Below, one piece after another: positions 19,559 through 27,135 of a stretch of DNA of 64,000 nt. Position 1 is the stretch's first letter. Each line of letters begins with the position of its first letter. The translations under genes were made by a program, and so were the position numbers. The notes beneath the pieces are model-generated. The model made no database searches. It saw nothing but the letters and a program-made list of their open reading frames with translations, and had not been told where the DNA came from. Origin of the DNA: Tenebrionibacter intestinalis (lineage in GTDB: Bacteria > Pseudomonadota > Gammaproteobacteria > Enterobacterales > Enterobacteriaceae); the NCBI RefSeq assembly GCF_016632365.1, contig NZ_JAEPBH010000006.1, forward strand, positions 1 through 64,000, written 5' to 3'.

Positions 19559-20380
19559 ATGACCCGTCTGGCTTCGCGCTTTGGCGCTGCAAATCTTATC
19601 CGTCGTGACCGTCCGTTAACCCGCGAAGAGCTGTTTCGCGTGGTGCCCAGCGTATTCAGCGAGGACAAACACGAGTCCCGCAGTGAACGCTACACCTATA
19701 TTCCCACCATCTCCCTGCTGGACAGCCTGCAGCGGGAGGGTTTCCAGCCATTCTTTGCCTGTCAGACCCGTGTGCGGGACCCCGGTCGTCGTGAACATAC
19801 TAAGCATATGTTGCGCCTGCGTCGGGAGGGGCAGATTACCGGTAAGCAGGTGCCGGAAATTATCCTGCTCAACTCCCATGATGGCACCAGCTCGTACCAG
19901 ATGTTGCCTGGCCTGTTCAGGGCTGTGTGTCAAAACGGTCTTGTCTGCGGCGAGTCATTTGGTGAGGTGCGGGTGCCGCACAAGGGCGATGTAGTGAGTC
20001 AGGTGATTGAGGGGGCCTATGAGGTGCTGGGGATTTTTGACCGTGTGGAAGAAAAACGGGATGCCATGCAGTCGTTGCTTTTACCGCCACCTGCGCAGCA
20101 GGCACTGGCAAAAGCCGCGCTTACGTATCGTTTTGGTGAGGACCACCAGCCGGTTACTGAATCGCAGATACTCTCCCCGCGCCGCTGGCAGGATGAGAGC
20201 AATGACCTTTGGACCACTTATCAGCGTGTGCAGGAAAACCTGATTAAGGGCGGACTCAGCGGGCGTAATGCTAAAGGTGGACGGACACATACCCGTGCCG
20301 TGCGTGGCATTGACGGGGACGTGAAGCTTAACCGTGCGCTGTGGGTGATGGCGGAAACACTGCTCACGCAACTACAGTAG
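19559..20380 (+). CDS. yfjQ: YfjQ-like DUF932 protein
   Basis: 273 residues from the ATG at 19559, chosen because GAGGAG sits 7 nt upstream; it equals the YfjQ/YafZ length I recall, while an in-frame ATG at 19544 adds only five residues. DUF932 proteins occur on plasmids, phages and CP4-type islands. Recognisable segments are RYTYIPTISLLDSLQREGFQ, LLNSHDGTSSYQMLPGLFR and CQNGLVCGESFGEVRVPHKG. A phage-derived or plasmid-derived DNA metabolism role is often guessed but not established. No catalytic motif is evident. Confidence 0.8.
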   Translation: MTRLASRFGAANLIRRDRPLTREELFRVVPSVFSEDKHESRSERYTYIPTISLLDSLQREGFQPFFACQTRVRDPGRREHTKHMLRLRREGQITGKQVPEIILLNSHDGTSSYQMLPGLFRAVCQNGLVCGESFGEVRVPHKGDVVSQVIEGAYEVLGIFDRVEEKRDAMQSLLLPPPAQQALAKAALTYRFGEDHQPVTESQILSPRRWQDESNDLWTTYQRVQENLIKGGLSGRNAKGGRTHTRAVRGIDGDVKLNRALWVMAETLLTQLQ

Positions 20381-20596
20381 ATGTTTCATGTTGCCACGTT
20401 GTTAATATCGGACACCACCTGTCCGCGTTGCGACGTGCTGGCGGTCCTCACTCCCCCGGGGATGGTCTGTAACCCCCGCCACAACTGACATTTGCAGAAA
20501 TGAAAAATACTTACTGGGGTGTCCATACCCTGACCGCGCCCCTCTTTAAAGTAATCATATCATTTTCAGTCAGTTAACTTTCCCGGAGAACCTCTC

Positions 20597-21298
20597 ATGA
20601 CACAGGCAGAACGCCGCCATGACCGGCTGGCAGTCAGGCTGTCGCTGATAATCAGCCGTCTGGTTGCCGGGGAAACGCTGAGCGTGCGTAAGCTGGCGGC
20701 AGAGTTTGGCGTATCGATACGCACGCTGCGGCGTGATTTCCGTGAGCGTCTGATGTACCTGGACCTGGAGTATCAGTCCGGTTACTGCCGCCTACGCACC
20801 GCTGGCAGTGAGATGCAGATGGTGCCGGATGTGCTTATCTTTGCCCACCGCAGCGGGCTGGCCGGGCTTTTTCCGGGTCTTGACCGCCGACTGGTAAATG
20901 CGTTGTTGATGTGTGATGAAGCACCCTGCGTTATACCACCTGCCAGTCCGGCGTCCTCACCGTCAGAGCCTCTGTCATTCTGGCGACTGGTTCAGGCAAT
21001 CACTGACCGCAGAAAAGTCACGCTGCTTGCTGACGGGCAGCGCTGCGAGCGACTGGCTCCGTGCCGGTTACTCATCCACCAGCAGACCTGGTATCTGATT
21101 GCCGAGCATAACGGACATATTGCCGTGTTCACCCTGGATGAAATTCATCTGGTTCAGCCCCTGCAGGAGTCTTTCCGGCGTAACGACAATTTATGCCGTC
21201 TGGCTGAAGACCCGGTTTTCATTCAGGCCTTACCCCATTTTCGATTTATTCAGCAATCACTGCTTGCGTTTGTTCCGGCTGATAACAGGCCGGAATAG
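20597..21298 (+). CDS. yfjR: YfjR-like transcriptional regulator (HTH + WYL)
   Basis: 233 residues, the YfjR length. The N-terminal HTH is of DeoR type ([20 protein letters not shown], about 32-51). The C-terminal half has a WYL-like core with [19 protein letters not shown], in which W-Y-L is literal. It is preceded by 216 bp without a gene and a CCCGGAG ribosome-binding site, so it probably has its own promoter. It may control the downstream island genes. It is the second WYL-type regulator on this island, the first being the defence-operon regulator. Confidence 0.78.
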   Translation: MTQAERRHDRLAVRLSLIISRLVAGETLSVRKLAAEFGVSIRTLRRDFRERLMYLDLEYQSGYCRLRTAGSEMQMVPDVLIFAHRSGLAGLFPGLDRRLVNALLMCDEAPCVIPPASPASSPSEPLSFWRLVQAITDRRKVTLLADGQRCERLAPCRLLIHQQTWYLIAEHNGHIAVFTLDEIHLVQPLQESFRRNDNLCRLAEDPVFIQALPHFRFIQQSLLAFVPADNRPE

Positions 21299-21480
21299 TG
21301 CAGTTTTTTATCCACCTGGCAGCAAAGAGGAGCCCGATGCTGTTATCGCCAGTATCGTCAAAAATCGGGGTATTCAGCCGACTCCTTGCCCTGACACTAC
21401 CCACTGATGTACCGGTGGGTATTATCCGGGGCATTTATGTATTCACGAAAACCATTCATCTGATTTCAGTAAGGAAAAAA

Positions 21481-22176
21481 ATGAAACTGATTAAATTATT
21501 ACCTCTGATGGCAATGATTGCTGGCTCCAGCTTTGCTGCATCACCGGAGAGTACGGTCAAAGCATCAGGCTGTCTGGCAGTAAACGATATGCTTGAGAAC
21601 CTCAATTCGCGGGAGTCCTGTGTTTCAGTCGATATCACCAGAACCTTATCTGAAGGCCGTTATCTGGCGGTTGCTAACCTGAGTAATGGCAATATCTACC
21701 CGGTCCGCATGACCCTCAGTGACGGTGCCATTACCGCACGTCCGGACGCGGATGAGATTGATAAGCTCAATCAGCAGCAGGCGCAAAAGCGCCGGGAAGA
21801 GCAGCTACAGAAAAAGCTCGATTATTACAAAGCCCACCCACAAAAAGAGAGCGAGTTCGATAAAGCGAAAAAGGCACATCTGAACCTTACTCAATATCAC
21901 TCAGCCGCCTGCAGGGCCATTGGCGAAAAAGTATGGGACTCCATTCATGAAGATGTGTCGTGCCTGATGATTGAGAATGCACAGCCGGTCAGTGATACAG
22001 AGCAAACGGGAACAGCCATTCTTAGCGGGCCAGGTGCGAGCAAATTTAAGCTCCCGGTGAAGTTCAGTGTGATTCAGGAGAATTTTATCCGTGTTGACGC
22101 CGATATTGCTCCGGCTGCGCTGGCGCAGCTAAAGGCACAGATAGACGCGTATAAAGAAAAACTGAACCAGCGCTAA
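21481..22176 (+). CDS. Exported hypothetical protein of CP4-type island
   Basis: 231 residues starting at 21481, where AAGGAA precedes the ATG and a Sec signal peptide begins (MKLIKLLPLMAMIAGSSFAA). No lipobox cysteine is present, so it should be periplasmic rather than a lipoprotein. A charged coiled-coil stretch (LNQQQAQKRREEQLQKKLDY) divides the N-terminal third from a C-terminal domain with three cysteines. It occupies the yfjS position of CP4-57 but I cannot call it an orthologue. A longer frame from 21298 has no supporting site. Function unknown. Confidence 0.65.
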   Translation: MKLIKLLPLMAMIAGSSFAASPESTVKASGCLAVNDMLENLNSRESCVSVDITRTLSEGRYLAVANLSNGNIYPVRMTLSDGAITARPDADEIDKLNQQQAQKRREEQLQKKLDYYKAHPQKESEFDKAKKAHLNLTQYHSAACRAIGEKVWDSIHEDVSCLMIENAQPVSDTEQTGTAILSGPGASKFKLPVKFSVIQENFIRVDADIAPAALAQLKAQIDAYKEKLNQR

Positions 22177-22197
22177 TGAACTGAAAAGGATAACAGT

Positions 22198-22671
22198 ATG
22201 AAAATTAAACCCTGTTTGCCTGTCCTGCTGTCTCTTCTGGCCCCGGCCTTCACTCATGCAACGGTGACCGAACAGCAGTGGGGTGAATGGTACGGCAATA
22301 CGGGCGGTATGGAGTTTGCACTCAGCAGCGACAATCTGGCCGGAGAGAAACTGACCATCAGTTGCAGCGACAAAAAGATGGTTGTGGCCTGGCAGCTCCC
22401 GAAGGAGGATTACCGCGCCACCTCTGATGAAGGAATGAGCGAGGTGTATCTTCTGATAAACAATAAAAAATACTCGCTTGAGAATGAAACACTGCTTCCG
22501 GGCGAGGCTGTTCCGGCTAAGGTGGCTTTTGAAGCACTGAAGCACACTGGAGCAAAAGACACACTGGCTTTCACCGCCTTACAGTCAGGGGAATCGAAAC
22601 CGTTCAGTGCCAGTGGCTTGCACGATGCGCTGAAAGATATCACCTGGCAGGATTGTCTCGATCAACCCTGA
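22198..22671 (+). CDS. yfjT: YfjT-like exported protein
   Basis: 157 residues with a signal peptide ([21 protein letters not shown]), so periplasmic. The length and the position after the yfjS-position gene match YfjT (about 155 residues). The mature part has two cysteines and beta-rich composition. Preceded by AAAAGGA. The 21-nt gap from the previous exported-protein gene suggests co-transcription and possibly a common envelope function. No enzymatic motif is seen. Confidence 0.6.
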   Translation: MKIKPCLPVLLSLLAPAFTHATVTEQQWGEWYGNTGGMEFALSSDNLAGEKLTISCSDKKMVVAWQLPKEDYRATSDEGMSEVYLLINNKKYSLENETLLPGEAVPAKVAFEALKHTGAKDTLAFTALQSGESKPFSASGLHDALKDITWQDCLDQP

Positions 22672-22697
22672 CGGATTTTCACATAAGTCATTCGACC

Positions 22698-22730
22698 AGC
22701 CCTGTTGCCCATGTGCAACAGGGCTTTTTA
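22698..22730 (+). terminator. Rho-independent terminator after yfjT-like gene
   Basis: Perfect 11-bp stem AGCCCTGTTGC / GCAACAGGGCT with a T run. It closes the two-gene exported-protein unit. Confidence 0.85.
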
Positions 22731-22748
22731 CTTTTTAAGGTGTTCATC

Positions 22749-22988
22749 ATGCCTGAATCCCCGTTACTACCACCTGGTTCTTTTACCCGGCAGCAGGCCG
22801 AAGCCATTATCTGTTGGTACCACAACGTCACCATCGAAGATGACCAGAACACGCATTTCCGTCTGGTTGTGCGCGACGATGATGGCAGCATGGTCTGGCG
22901 GGCCTGGAACTTTGAACCCGATGCTGGTGCAGGACTCAACCCATATATCCGGCGCTATGGCATCCGCAGGACGTTACTCACCGACTGA
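22749..22988 (+). CDS. ykfF: YkfF-like DUF905 protein
   Basis: 79 residues, as in E. coli YkfF. The motif [20 protein letters not shown] followed by [20 protein letters not shown] is typical of DUF905 on CP4-6-type islands and conjugative plasmids. The upstream AAGG is 8 nt before the ATG. No known biochemical role; its constant neighbours are the antirestriction and RadC-like genes. Confidence 0.75.
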   Translation: MPESPLLPPGSFTRQQAEAIICWYHNVTIEDDQNTHFRLVVRDDDGSMVWRAWNFEPDAGAGLNPYIRRYGIRRTLLTD

Positions 22989-23085
22989 CAATACCCATTT
23001 CTGAGAGTCTGCTCCCGAACCATCCATTATTACCCCATAAGCCAGCCATCGCCGCTGGTGTTTTTCTATTGACGGAGACTTACCC

Positions 23086-23544
23086 ATGACAACAGCGACA
23101 CAGTACGACCTCGTACCCGCTAACGAATCCGATTTCAAACTCACAGTAACGCAGGTTCCCGACGAACAGCGTCTCGATTTCTGGCCGCTGCACTTTGGCT
23201 CTATCCCACAATGGATAACGCTGGAACCCCGCATTTTTGCCTGGATGGACCGCTTCTGTGATGAGTACAGCGGCGGTATCTGGTCCTTTTACACGCTCAG
23301 CAATGGCGGCGCGTTTATGGCCCCTGATGCTGACAGTGACGATAAATGGCGCCTGTTCAATAGCATGAACGGCAATGGTGCGGATATGAGTGCAGAAGCT
23401 GCCGGTATCGCTGTCAGCCTGATTGAATACAGCCATCACGCCTGCTGTACAGAGTGTGACGCAATAACCGCGCACTATTACCGCCTGCGGGACTATGCCC
23501 TGCAGCATCCTGAAGCTCAGGCCATTCTGCGCATCATCGACTGA
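23086..23544 (+). CDS. yfjX: Antirestriction protein, ArdB/KlcA family
   Basis: 152 residues, identical in length to YfjX/YafX. KlcA/ArdB pattern: RLDFWPLHFGSIPQWITLEP, YSGGIWSFYTLSNGGAFMAP, then a helical C-terminus. Family members counteract restriction in vivo, mainly type I, without binding DNA directly. It lies on an island that itself carries a type III system; whether it affects that system is not known. It heads a tight run: radC-like after 15 nt, then DUF987, antitoxin, toxin. Confidence 0.85.
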   Translation: MTTATQYDLVPANESDFKLTVTQVPDEQRLDFWPLHFGSIPQWITLEPRIFAWMDRFCDEYSGGIWSFYTLSNGGAFMAPDADSDDKWRLFNSMNGNGADMSAEAAGIAVSLIEYSHHACCTECDAITAHYYRLRDYALQHPEAQAILRIID

Positions 23545-23559
23545 ACAGAGGGACAACGG

Positions 23560-24036
23560 ATGAAACAGCTTTCCTTTTTACCCGGCGAAATGACGCCACA
23601 GGACCGGCGTCTCATTCAGCGGGCGCTCAGGGCTCTGGAGCAGCACCTGCATGAGCCTGGGGTAGCCTTCACCTCCACTCATGCCGTCCGGGAGTGGTTG
23701 CGGCTGCATATGGCCGCGCTTGAGCGAGAAGAGTTCCGGGTGCTGTATCTGGACAACCAGAATCAGCTTATTGCCCATGAGACGCTCTTCACCGGCACGA
23801 TTAACCGTACCGAGGTGCATCCCCGGGAGGTGGTAAAGCGCGCCCTGTATTTCAACGCGGCAGCGGTAATACTGGCGCATAACCATCCTTCCGGCGAGAC
23901 GACGCCCAGCCAGGCTGACAAAGCCCTCACGCAGCGACTGGTTCATGTACTTCAACTGGTGGAAATCCGTGTCCCTGACCATCTGATTGTTGGTGGCAGG
24001 CAAATCTATTCGTTCGCAGAACACGGTCTGCTTTGA
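23560..24036 (+). CDS. ykfG: RadC-like JAB/MPN-domain protein
   Basis: 158 residues, the length of YkfG (YfjY is 160). JAMM metalloprotease signature HNHPSGETTPSQAD at about 107-120, with the upstream glutamate region LIAHETLFTG. Island-borne RadC homologues lack the N-terminal helix-hairpin-helix of chromosomal RadC, as here. A protease- or nuclease-like function in plasmid or island maintenance is assumed, not shown. Confidence 0.85.
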   Translation: MKQLSFLPGEMTPQDRRLIQRALRALEQHLHEPGVAFTSTHAVREWLRLHMAALEREEFRVLYLDNQNQLIAHETLFTGTINRTEVHPREVVKRALYFNAAAVILAHNHPSGETTPSQADKALTQRLVHVLQLVEIRVPDHLIVGGRQIYSFAEHGLL

Positions 24037-24044
24037 GGTATTAC

Positions 24045-24266
24045 ATGAAAATTATCAGTAAACGCAGGGCAATGACGATATACCGCCAGCATCCTGAGTC
24101 CCGAATCTTTCGCTACTGCACCGGCAAATACCAGTGGCACGGTAGCGTCTGTCATTACACCGGCAGGGAAGTTCCGGATATCACAGGAGTCCTGGCGGTA
24201 TACGCCGAACGCCGCCAGGACCGCAACGGGCCTTACGCCTGCCTGATGAGTATCACCCTGAACTGA
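24045..24266 (+). CDS. yeeT: YeeT-like DUF987 protein
   Basis: 73 residues; the start at 24045 gives the YeeT/YkfH length and follows TGAGG. An upstream in-frame codon would overlap radC. Sequence MKIISKRRAMTIYRQHPESR matches the family beginning. Always found just before the CbeA/CbtA pair; function unknown. Confidence 0.8.
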   Translation: MKIISKRRAMTIYRQHPESRIFRYCTGKYQWHGSVCHYTGREVPDITGVLAVYAERRQDRNGPYACLMSITLN

Positions 24267-24283
24267 CAATAAAGAGGTTATCA

Positions 24284-24601
24284 ATGAGCCACATCACATG
24301 GGGCCTGCAGCGGGATATCACGCCGCGCCTGGGAGCTCGTCTGGTGCAGGAGGGCAACCGGCTGCACTACCTGGCTGACCGGGCCAGTATCACCGGTAAG
24401 TTCAGTGATGCCGAATGCCGAAAGCTGGATGAAACTTTTCAGCACTTTATCAGCCAGATGGAATTAATGCTGACTACCGGTGAACTGAATCCCCGTTATA
24501 CCCACTGCATTACCCTGTACCACAATGGTTTCACCTGCGAAGCCGATACTCTTGGTAGTTGCGGCTACGTATACATCGCCATTTATCCCACTCAACGCTA
24601 A
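24284..24601 (+). CDS. cbeA: CbeA/YfjZ-family antitoxin (type IV TA)
   Basis: 105 residues as in YfjZ, YafW and YeeU/CbeA. In the type IV mechanism the antitoxin stabilises MreB and FtsZ bundles rather than binding the toxin. Recognisable: [20 protein letters not shown] and [20 protein letters not shown]. It precedes the toxin by 20 nt in the usual order. Subfamily (yfjZ, yafW or yeeU) cannot be settled by eye. Confidence 0.88.
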   Translation: MSHITWGLQRDITPRLGARLVQEGNRLHYLADRASITGKFSDAECRKLDETFQHFISQMELMLTTGELNPRYTHCITLYHNGFTCEADTLGSCGYVYIAIYPTQR

Positions 24602-24621
24602 CTAATTTCACGAGAGCAAAA

Positions 24622-24963
24622 ATGAAACTTCAACCTGCAGCAACTTCGCGGGCGGTAAAGCCCTGCCTGTCACCCGTAGCTGTCTGGCAAATGTTACTGA
24701 CACGCCTGCTGGAACAGCACTATGGCCTGACACTGAACTACACGCCATTCAGTGATGAAACCGTTATACAGAAACATATCGATGCCGGTATCACTCTGAT
24801 TAATGCCGTTAACTTTCTGGTGGAAAAGTACGAACTAGTACGTATCGATCGCAGGGGTTTTAGCTGGCAGGAACAGTCTCTATACCTTCGGGCTGTAGAT
24901 ATTCTGCGGGCAAGACAGGCAACTGGCTTGTTGCGACAAAGCTGTAACAATGCAGTACGCTGA
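24622..24963 (+). CDS. cbtA: CbtA/YkfI-family toxin (type IV TA)
   Basis: 113 residues, the YkfI length. CbtA-type toxins bind MreB and FtsZ and block their polymerisation, giving swollen cells. Pattern: [39 protein letters not shown]. Start ATG at 24622 follows GAGAGC. All segments look intact and the antitoxin lies directly upstream. Confidence 0.87.
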   Translation: MKLQPAATSRAVKPCLSPVAVWQMLLTRLLEQHYGLTLNYTPFSDETVIQKHIDAGITLINAVNFLVEKYELVRIDRRGFSWQEQSLYLRAVDILRARQATGLLRQSCNNAVR

Positions 24964-25078
24964 ATATTGCGTACAACCTTCCCAATTTAAATTTCTGATC
25001 TTTCTCCCTTGTTTACATATTGCATAATACGCCTGCCACTACCCGGCGGGCGCGTTTGTTTTTTAAGGACAAAATGTC

Positions 25079-25912
25079 ATGCAAACTGAAGCTGTAGTAT
25101 TAACCGATCATAGCGAGCTGATTTGCTCGACCAGTATTGAACGCATAGTGACAGGCCGCAATGCAGCACTTAAACAGATAGAACAACTCATTGAGCATCT
25201 TAATGCCATTTCACGGTTAACCTCAGAAATTGGCGGTGGTACAGCGCAAGACTGGGCGATGAAAGCCGGGCATCGTTACGATAGCTGGATGACCGAAAAG
25301 GTCGATAAAGCGCTGCCTGCCGTTACCCGCAATATTGACCGTAGTATCTGGCGCGATTTGATATTGAAGTCTGGCATGATGGCCTTGATGGATGCTCAGG
25401 CCCGTGACCAGTGGCATAAGAACTTGGAGGAGGGGGATCTGCCTGCCATCAGCGAGGCGAATATCCTCAGTACTTTTGAGCAGCTACATCTGAACAAAAT
25501 GGATGTATTTGAGCGCGGCATTATCAATGTCTTCAAAGGGCTGTCGTGGGATTACAAAACCAATAGTCCTTGTAGCTTCAATAAGAAAATCATCGTCAAC
25601 AATCTGGTGAGTCACAATCGCTGGGGATTCAGTCTTAACTGGGGTTGGCGACGGGATCAACTAGCGGACCTGGAGAGAATGTTGTTTCTGCTCGATGGTA
25701 AACCGATACCTGACAATCGTGGCGATGTCACTACACGGTTGATGGAGCATATTCGGGACAACCCTTCGAAGGATGCCTACGAAGATAATTTTTTCAGTAT
25801 ACGGTACTTCCAGAAAGGAACAGCGCACATCACTTTTAAGCGGAGTGATCTGACAGAAAAAATGAATGATATTGTGGCGAAGCATTATCCGGGGATGTTG
25901 GCTGCGAGATGA
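25079..25912 (+). CDS. DUF4942 domain protein
   Basis: 277 residues of the DUF4942 type that often follows cbtA on such islands (DVFERGIINVFKGLSWDYKT, then IRYFQKGTAHITFKRSDL near the C-terminus). AAGGAC precedes the ATG by 9 nt. It is the last island gene before the tRNA, separated from it by 102 bp that hold a tandem repeat and a bidirectional terminator. Some longer relatives join DUF4942 to a methyltransferase domain; none is present here. Function unknown. Confidence 0.75.
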   Translation: MQTEAVVLTDHSELICSTSIERIVTGRNAALKQIEQLIEHLNAISRLTSEIGGGTAQDWAMKAGHRYDSWMTEKVDKALPAVTRNIDRSIWRDLILKSGMMALMDAQARDQWHKNLEEGDLPAISEANILSTFEQLHLNKMDVFERGIINVFKGLSWDYKTNSPCSFNKKIIVNNLVSHNRWGFSLNWGWRRDQLADLERMLFLLDGKPIPDNRGDVTTRLMEHIRDNPSKDAYEDNFFSIRYFQKGTAHITFKRSDLTEKMNDIVAKHYPGMLAAR

Positions 25913-25933
25913 AGAGGGCAGGGAGGCAATTAC

Positions 25934-25957
25934 TTACCTGACCCATTACCTGACCCA
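25934..25957. repeat. Tandem 12-bp repeat next to the att end
   Basis: TTACCTGACCCA occurs twice head to tail without mismatch, 57 bp from the tRNA 3' end on the island side. The placement is that of integrase or excisionase arm sites in tRNA-integrated islands. Confidence 0.6.
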
Positions 25958-25971
25958 ATTCGTATAAAACG

Positions 25972-26013
25972 AAAAAGGAGTCAGACGATTTCTCATCTAA
26001 CTCCTTGTTTTAT
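25972..26013. terminator. Bidirectional terminator between island and tRNA
   Basis: AAGGAGT / ACTCCTT stem with a 18-nt loop. T-rich tails follow on both strands (GTTTTATTT on plus, TTTTTCG on minus). It can end both the DUF4942 transcript and the tRNA transcript. Confidence 0.6.
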
Positions 26014-26014
26014 T

Positions 26015-26090
26015 TGGTGGCCCCAGCTGGACTTGAACCAGCGACCAAGCGATTATGAGTCGCCTGCTCTAACCACTGAGCTAAGGGGCC
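26015..26090 (-). tRNA. ileX: tRNA-Ile2 (anticodon CAU, lysidine-type)
   Basis: A 76-nt cloverleaf with encoded CCA. Anticodon loop CTCATAA gives CAU; position beside mug and rpoD and the sequence identify ileX, whose C34 is changed to lysidine by TilS so that it reads AUA. All stems pair except acceptor position 7:66, which is U-U. The 3' end points into the island, and the island ends at this gene, so the 3' half is probably the attachment core, possibly supplied by the island. Confidence 0.93.
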
Positions 26091-26100
26091 GTGGCGAGGC

Positions 26101-26106
26101 ATTATA
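26101..26106 (-). promoter_or_regulatory. -10 element of the ileX promoter
   Basis: Perfect TATAAT on the minus strand, 10 nt upstream of the mature tRNA 5' end, followed by GC-rich sequence (GCCTCGCC) like a stringent discriminator. The -35 is not clear. Confidence 0.6.
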
Positions 26107-26214
26107 GAGTAACTCGTCGCCCCAATCCAGCGTTGCGCGTTGCGTATGCTGATTTTCTAACCAACGGATTGCAAAGGTTTTATACTGTCATTTCCGTCGT
26201 AGAGGAGAAGCAGC

Positions 26215-26772
26215 ATGATTGAAGATATCCTGGAACCAGGATTGCGGGTCGTTTTCTGTGGCATTAACCCCGGGAAATCGTCGGCGCATACCGGCTTTCA
26301 TTTCGCCTATTCAGGTAATCGTTTCTGGAAAGTTATTCATCTGGCCGGCTTTACCGAACGTCAGCTACGGCCTGAAGAAGAAAAACGGCTGCTTGATACC
26401 GGCTGCGGCATAACGATGCTGGTGACGCGCCCAACGGTGCAGGCCAGCGAAATTACGCGTGATGAACTGCGCAACGGTGGTCGTCAACTGATCGCAAAAA
26501 TGGAAGCTTACCAGCCCACAGCGCTGGCTATCCTTGGGAAACAGGCTTATGAGCAGGCAATGGGCGTGCGCGGCGTATCGTGGGGAAAGCAGCCGCAGGG
26601 GATTGGCGATACGCAACTTTGGGTGCTGCCAAATCCCAGTGGGCTGAATCGTTTATCGCTGGAGCAATTGGTTACTGCCTACCGCGAGCTTGAGGATGCA
26701 TTAAGCGTGGTCGGGCGCAGAGTGTGTTCCACGTGCCGGCCAGTTAAGCTTATTTCCTTCCTGCACGGTTGA
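26215..26772 (+). CDS. mug: G/U mismatch-specific uracil/thymine-DNA glycosylase
   Basis: 185 residues; E. coli Mug has 168. Removes uracil and ethenocytosine from mismatched DNA. Motif 1 GINPGKSS (19-26) with catalytic Asn, and LPNPSGLNR near 142 for minor-groove contact. The AGGAG before the ATG supports the start. The last ~17 residues ([17 protein letters not shown]) extend beyond the usual end, and the extension is encoded directly before the repeat-rich region, so a lost stop codon is likely. Confidence 0.92.
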   Translation: MIEDILEPGLRVVFCGINPGKSSAHTGFHFAYSGNRFWKVIHLAGFTERQLRPEEEKRLLDTGCGITMLVTRPTVQASEITRDELRNGGRQLIAKMEAYQPTALAILGKQAYEQAMGVRGVSWGKQPQGIGDTQLWVLPNPSGLNRLSLEQLVTAYRELEDALSVVGRRVCSTCRPVKLISFLHG

Positions 26773-26837
26773 GGAAAGGAACTGTTCGCCAGACGGAAGC
26801 AGCCTGTCCTGCGCCTTCGGGGCCGCAGGAAAAATAA

Positions 26838-27021
26838 AGGGACGCGCGGCGGCGTCCCTGAGACTGCTGACAAACCCCGTCCTGTCGCAGACAGGATGGA
26901 TGAAATACAATAAAAAATAAGTAAAATCAAAGCGTTGATTTTCGCCTGCTTACCTCAAAAAAGAAAAATTTCGTATTTTCCTTCTTTGTCAACAACCTGA
27001 GGGACGCGCGGCGGCGTCCCT
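26838..27021 (+). repeat. Palindrome-bounded interspersed repeat, copy A
   Basis: 184 bp. Both ends are the identical palindrome GGGACGCGCGGCGGCGTCCC (7-bp stem, extended by A-T). The internal ~140 bp (ACAGGATGGATGAAATACAA onward to TTCTTTGTCAACAACCTGAG) recurs in reverse at 62992-63215. No ORF. It fills most of the mug-rpoD interval. Confidence 0.75.
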
Positions 27022-27135
27022 TATCTCATTTACCAGTGAGAAAACCCCCGTCCTTTTACCCAATGCAGAGTAAAAAATACGCGCTTTGCAACCTAAGCGA
27101 TCGGCTTTACGCCGCGGTGTTTTTCAGACTCAGAG

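Noticed and set aside
26838-27021. Palindromes near mug considered as a CRISPR-like or plain terminator array
   Set aside because: Only two palindrome copies, 140 bp apart, with a core that recurs elsewhere as a unit; neither spacing nor T runs fit.
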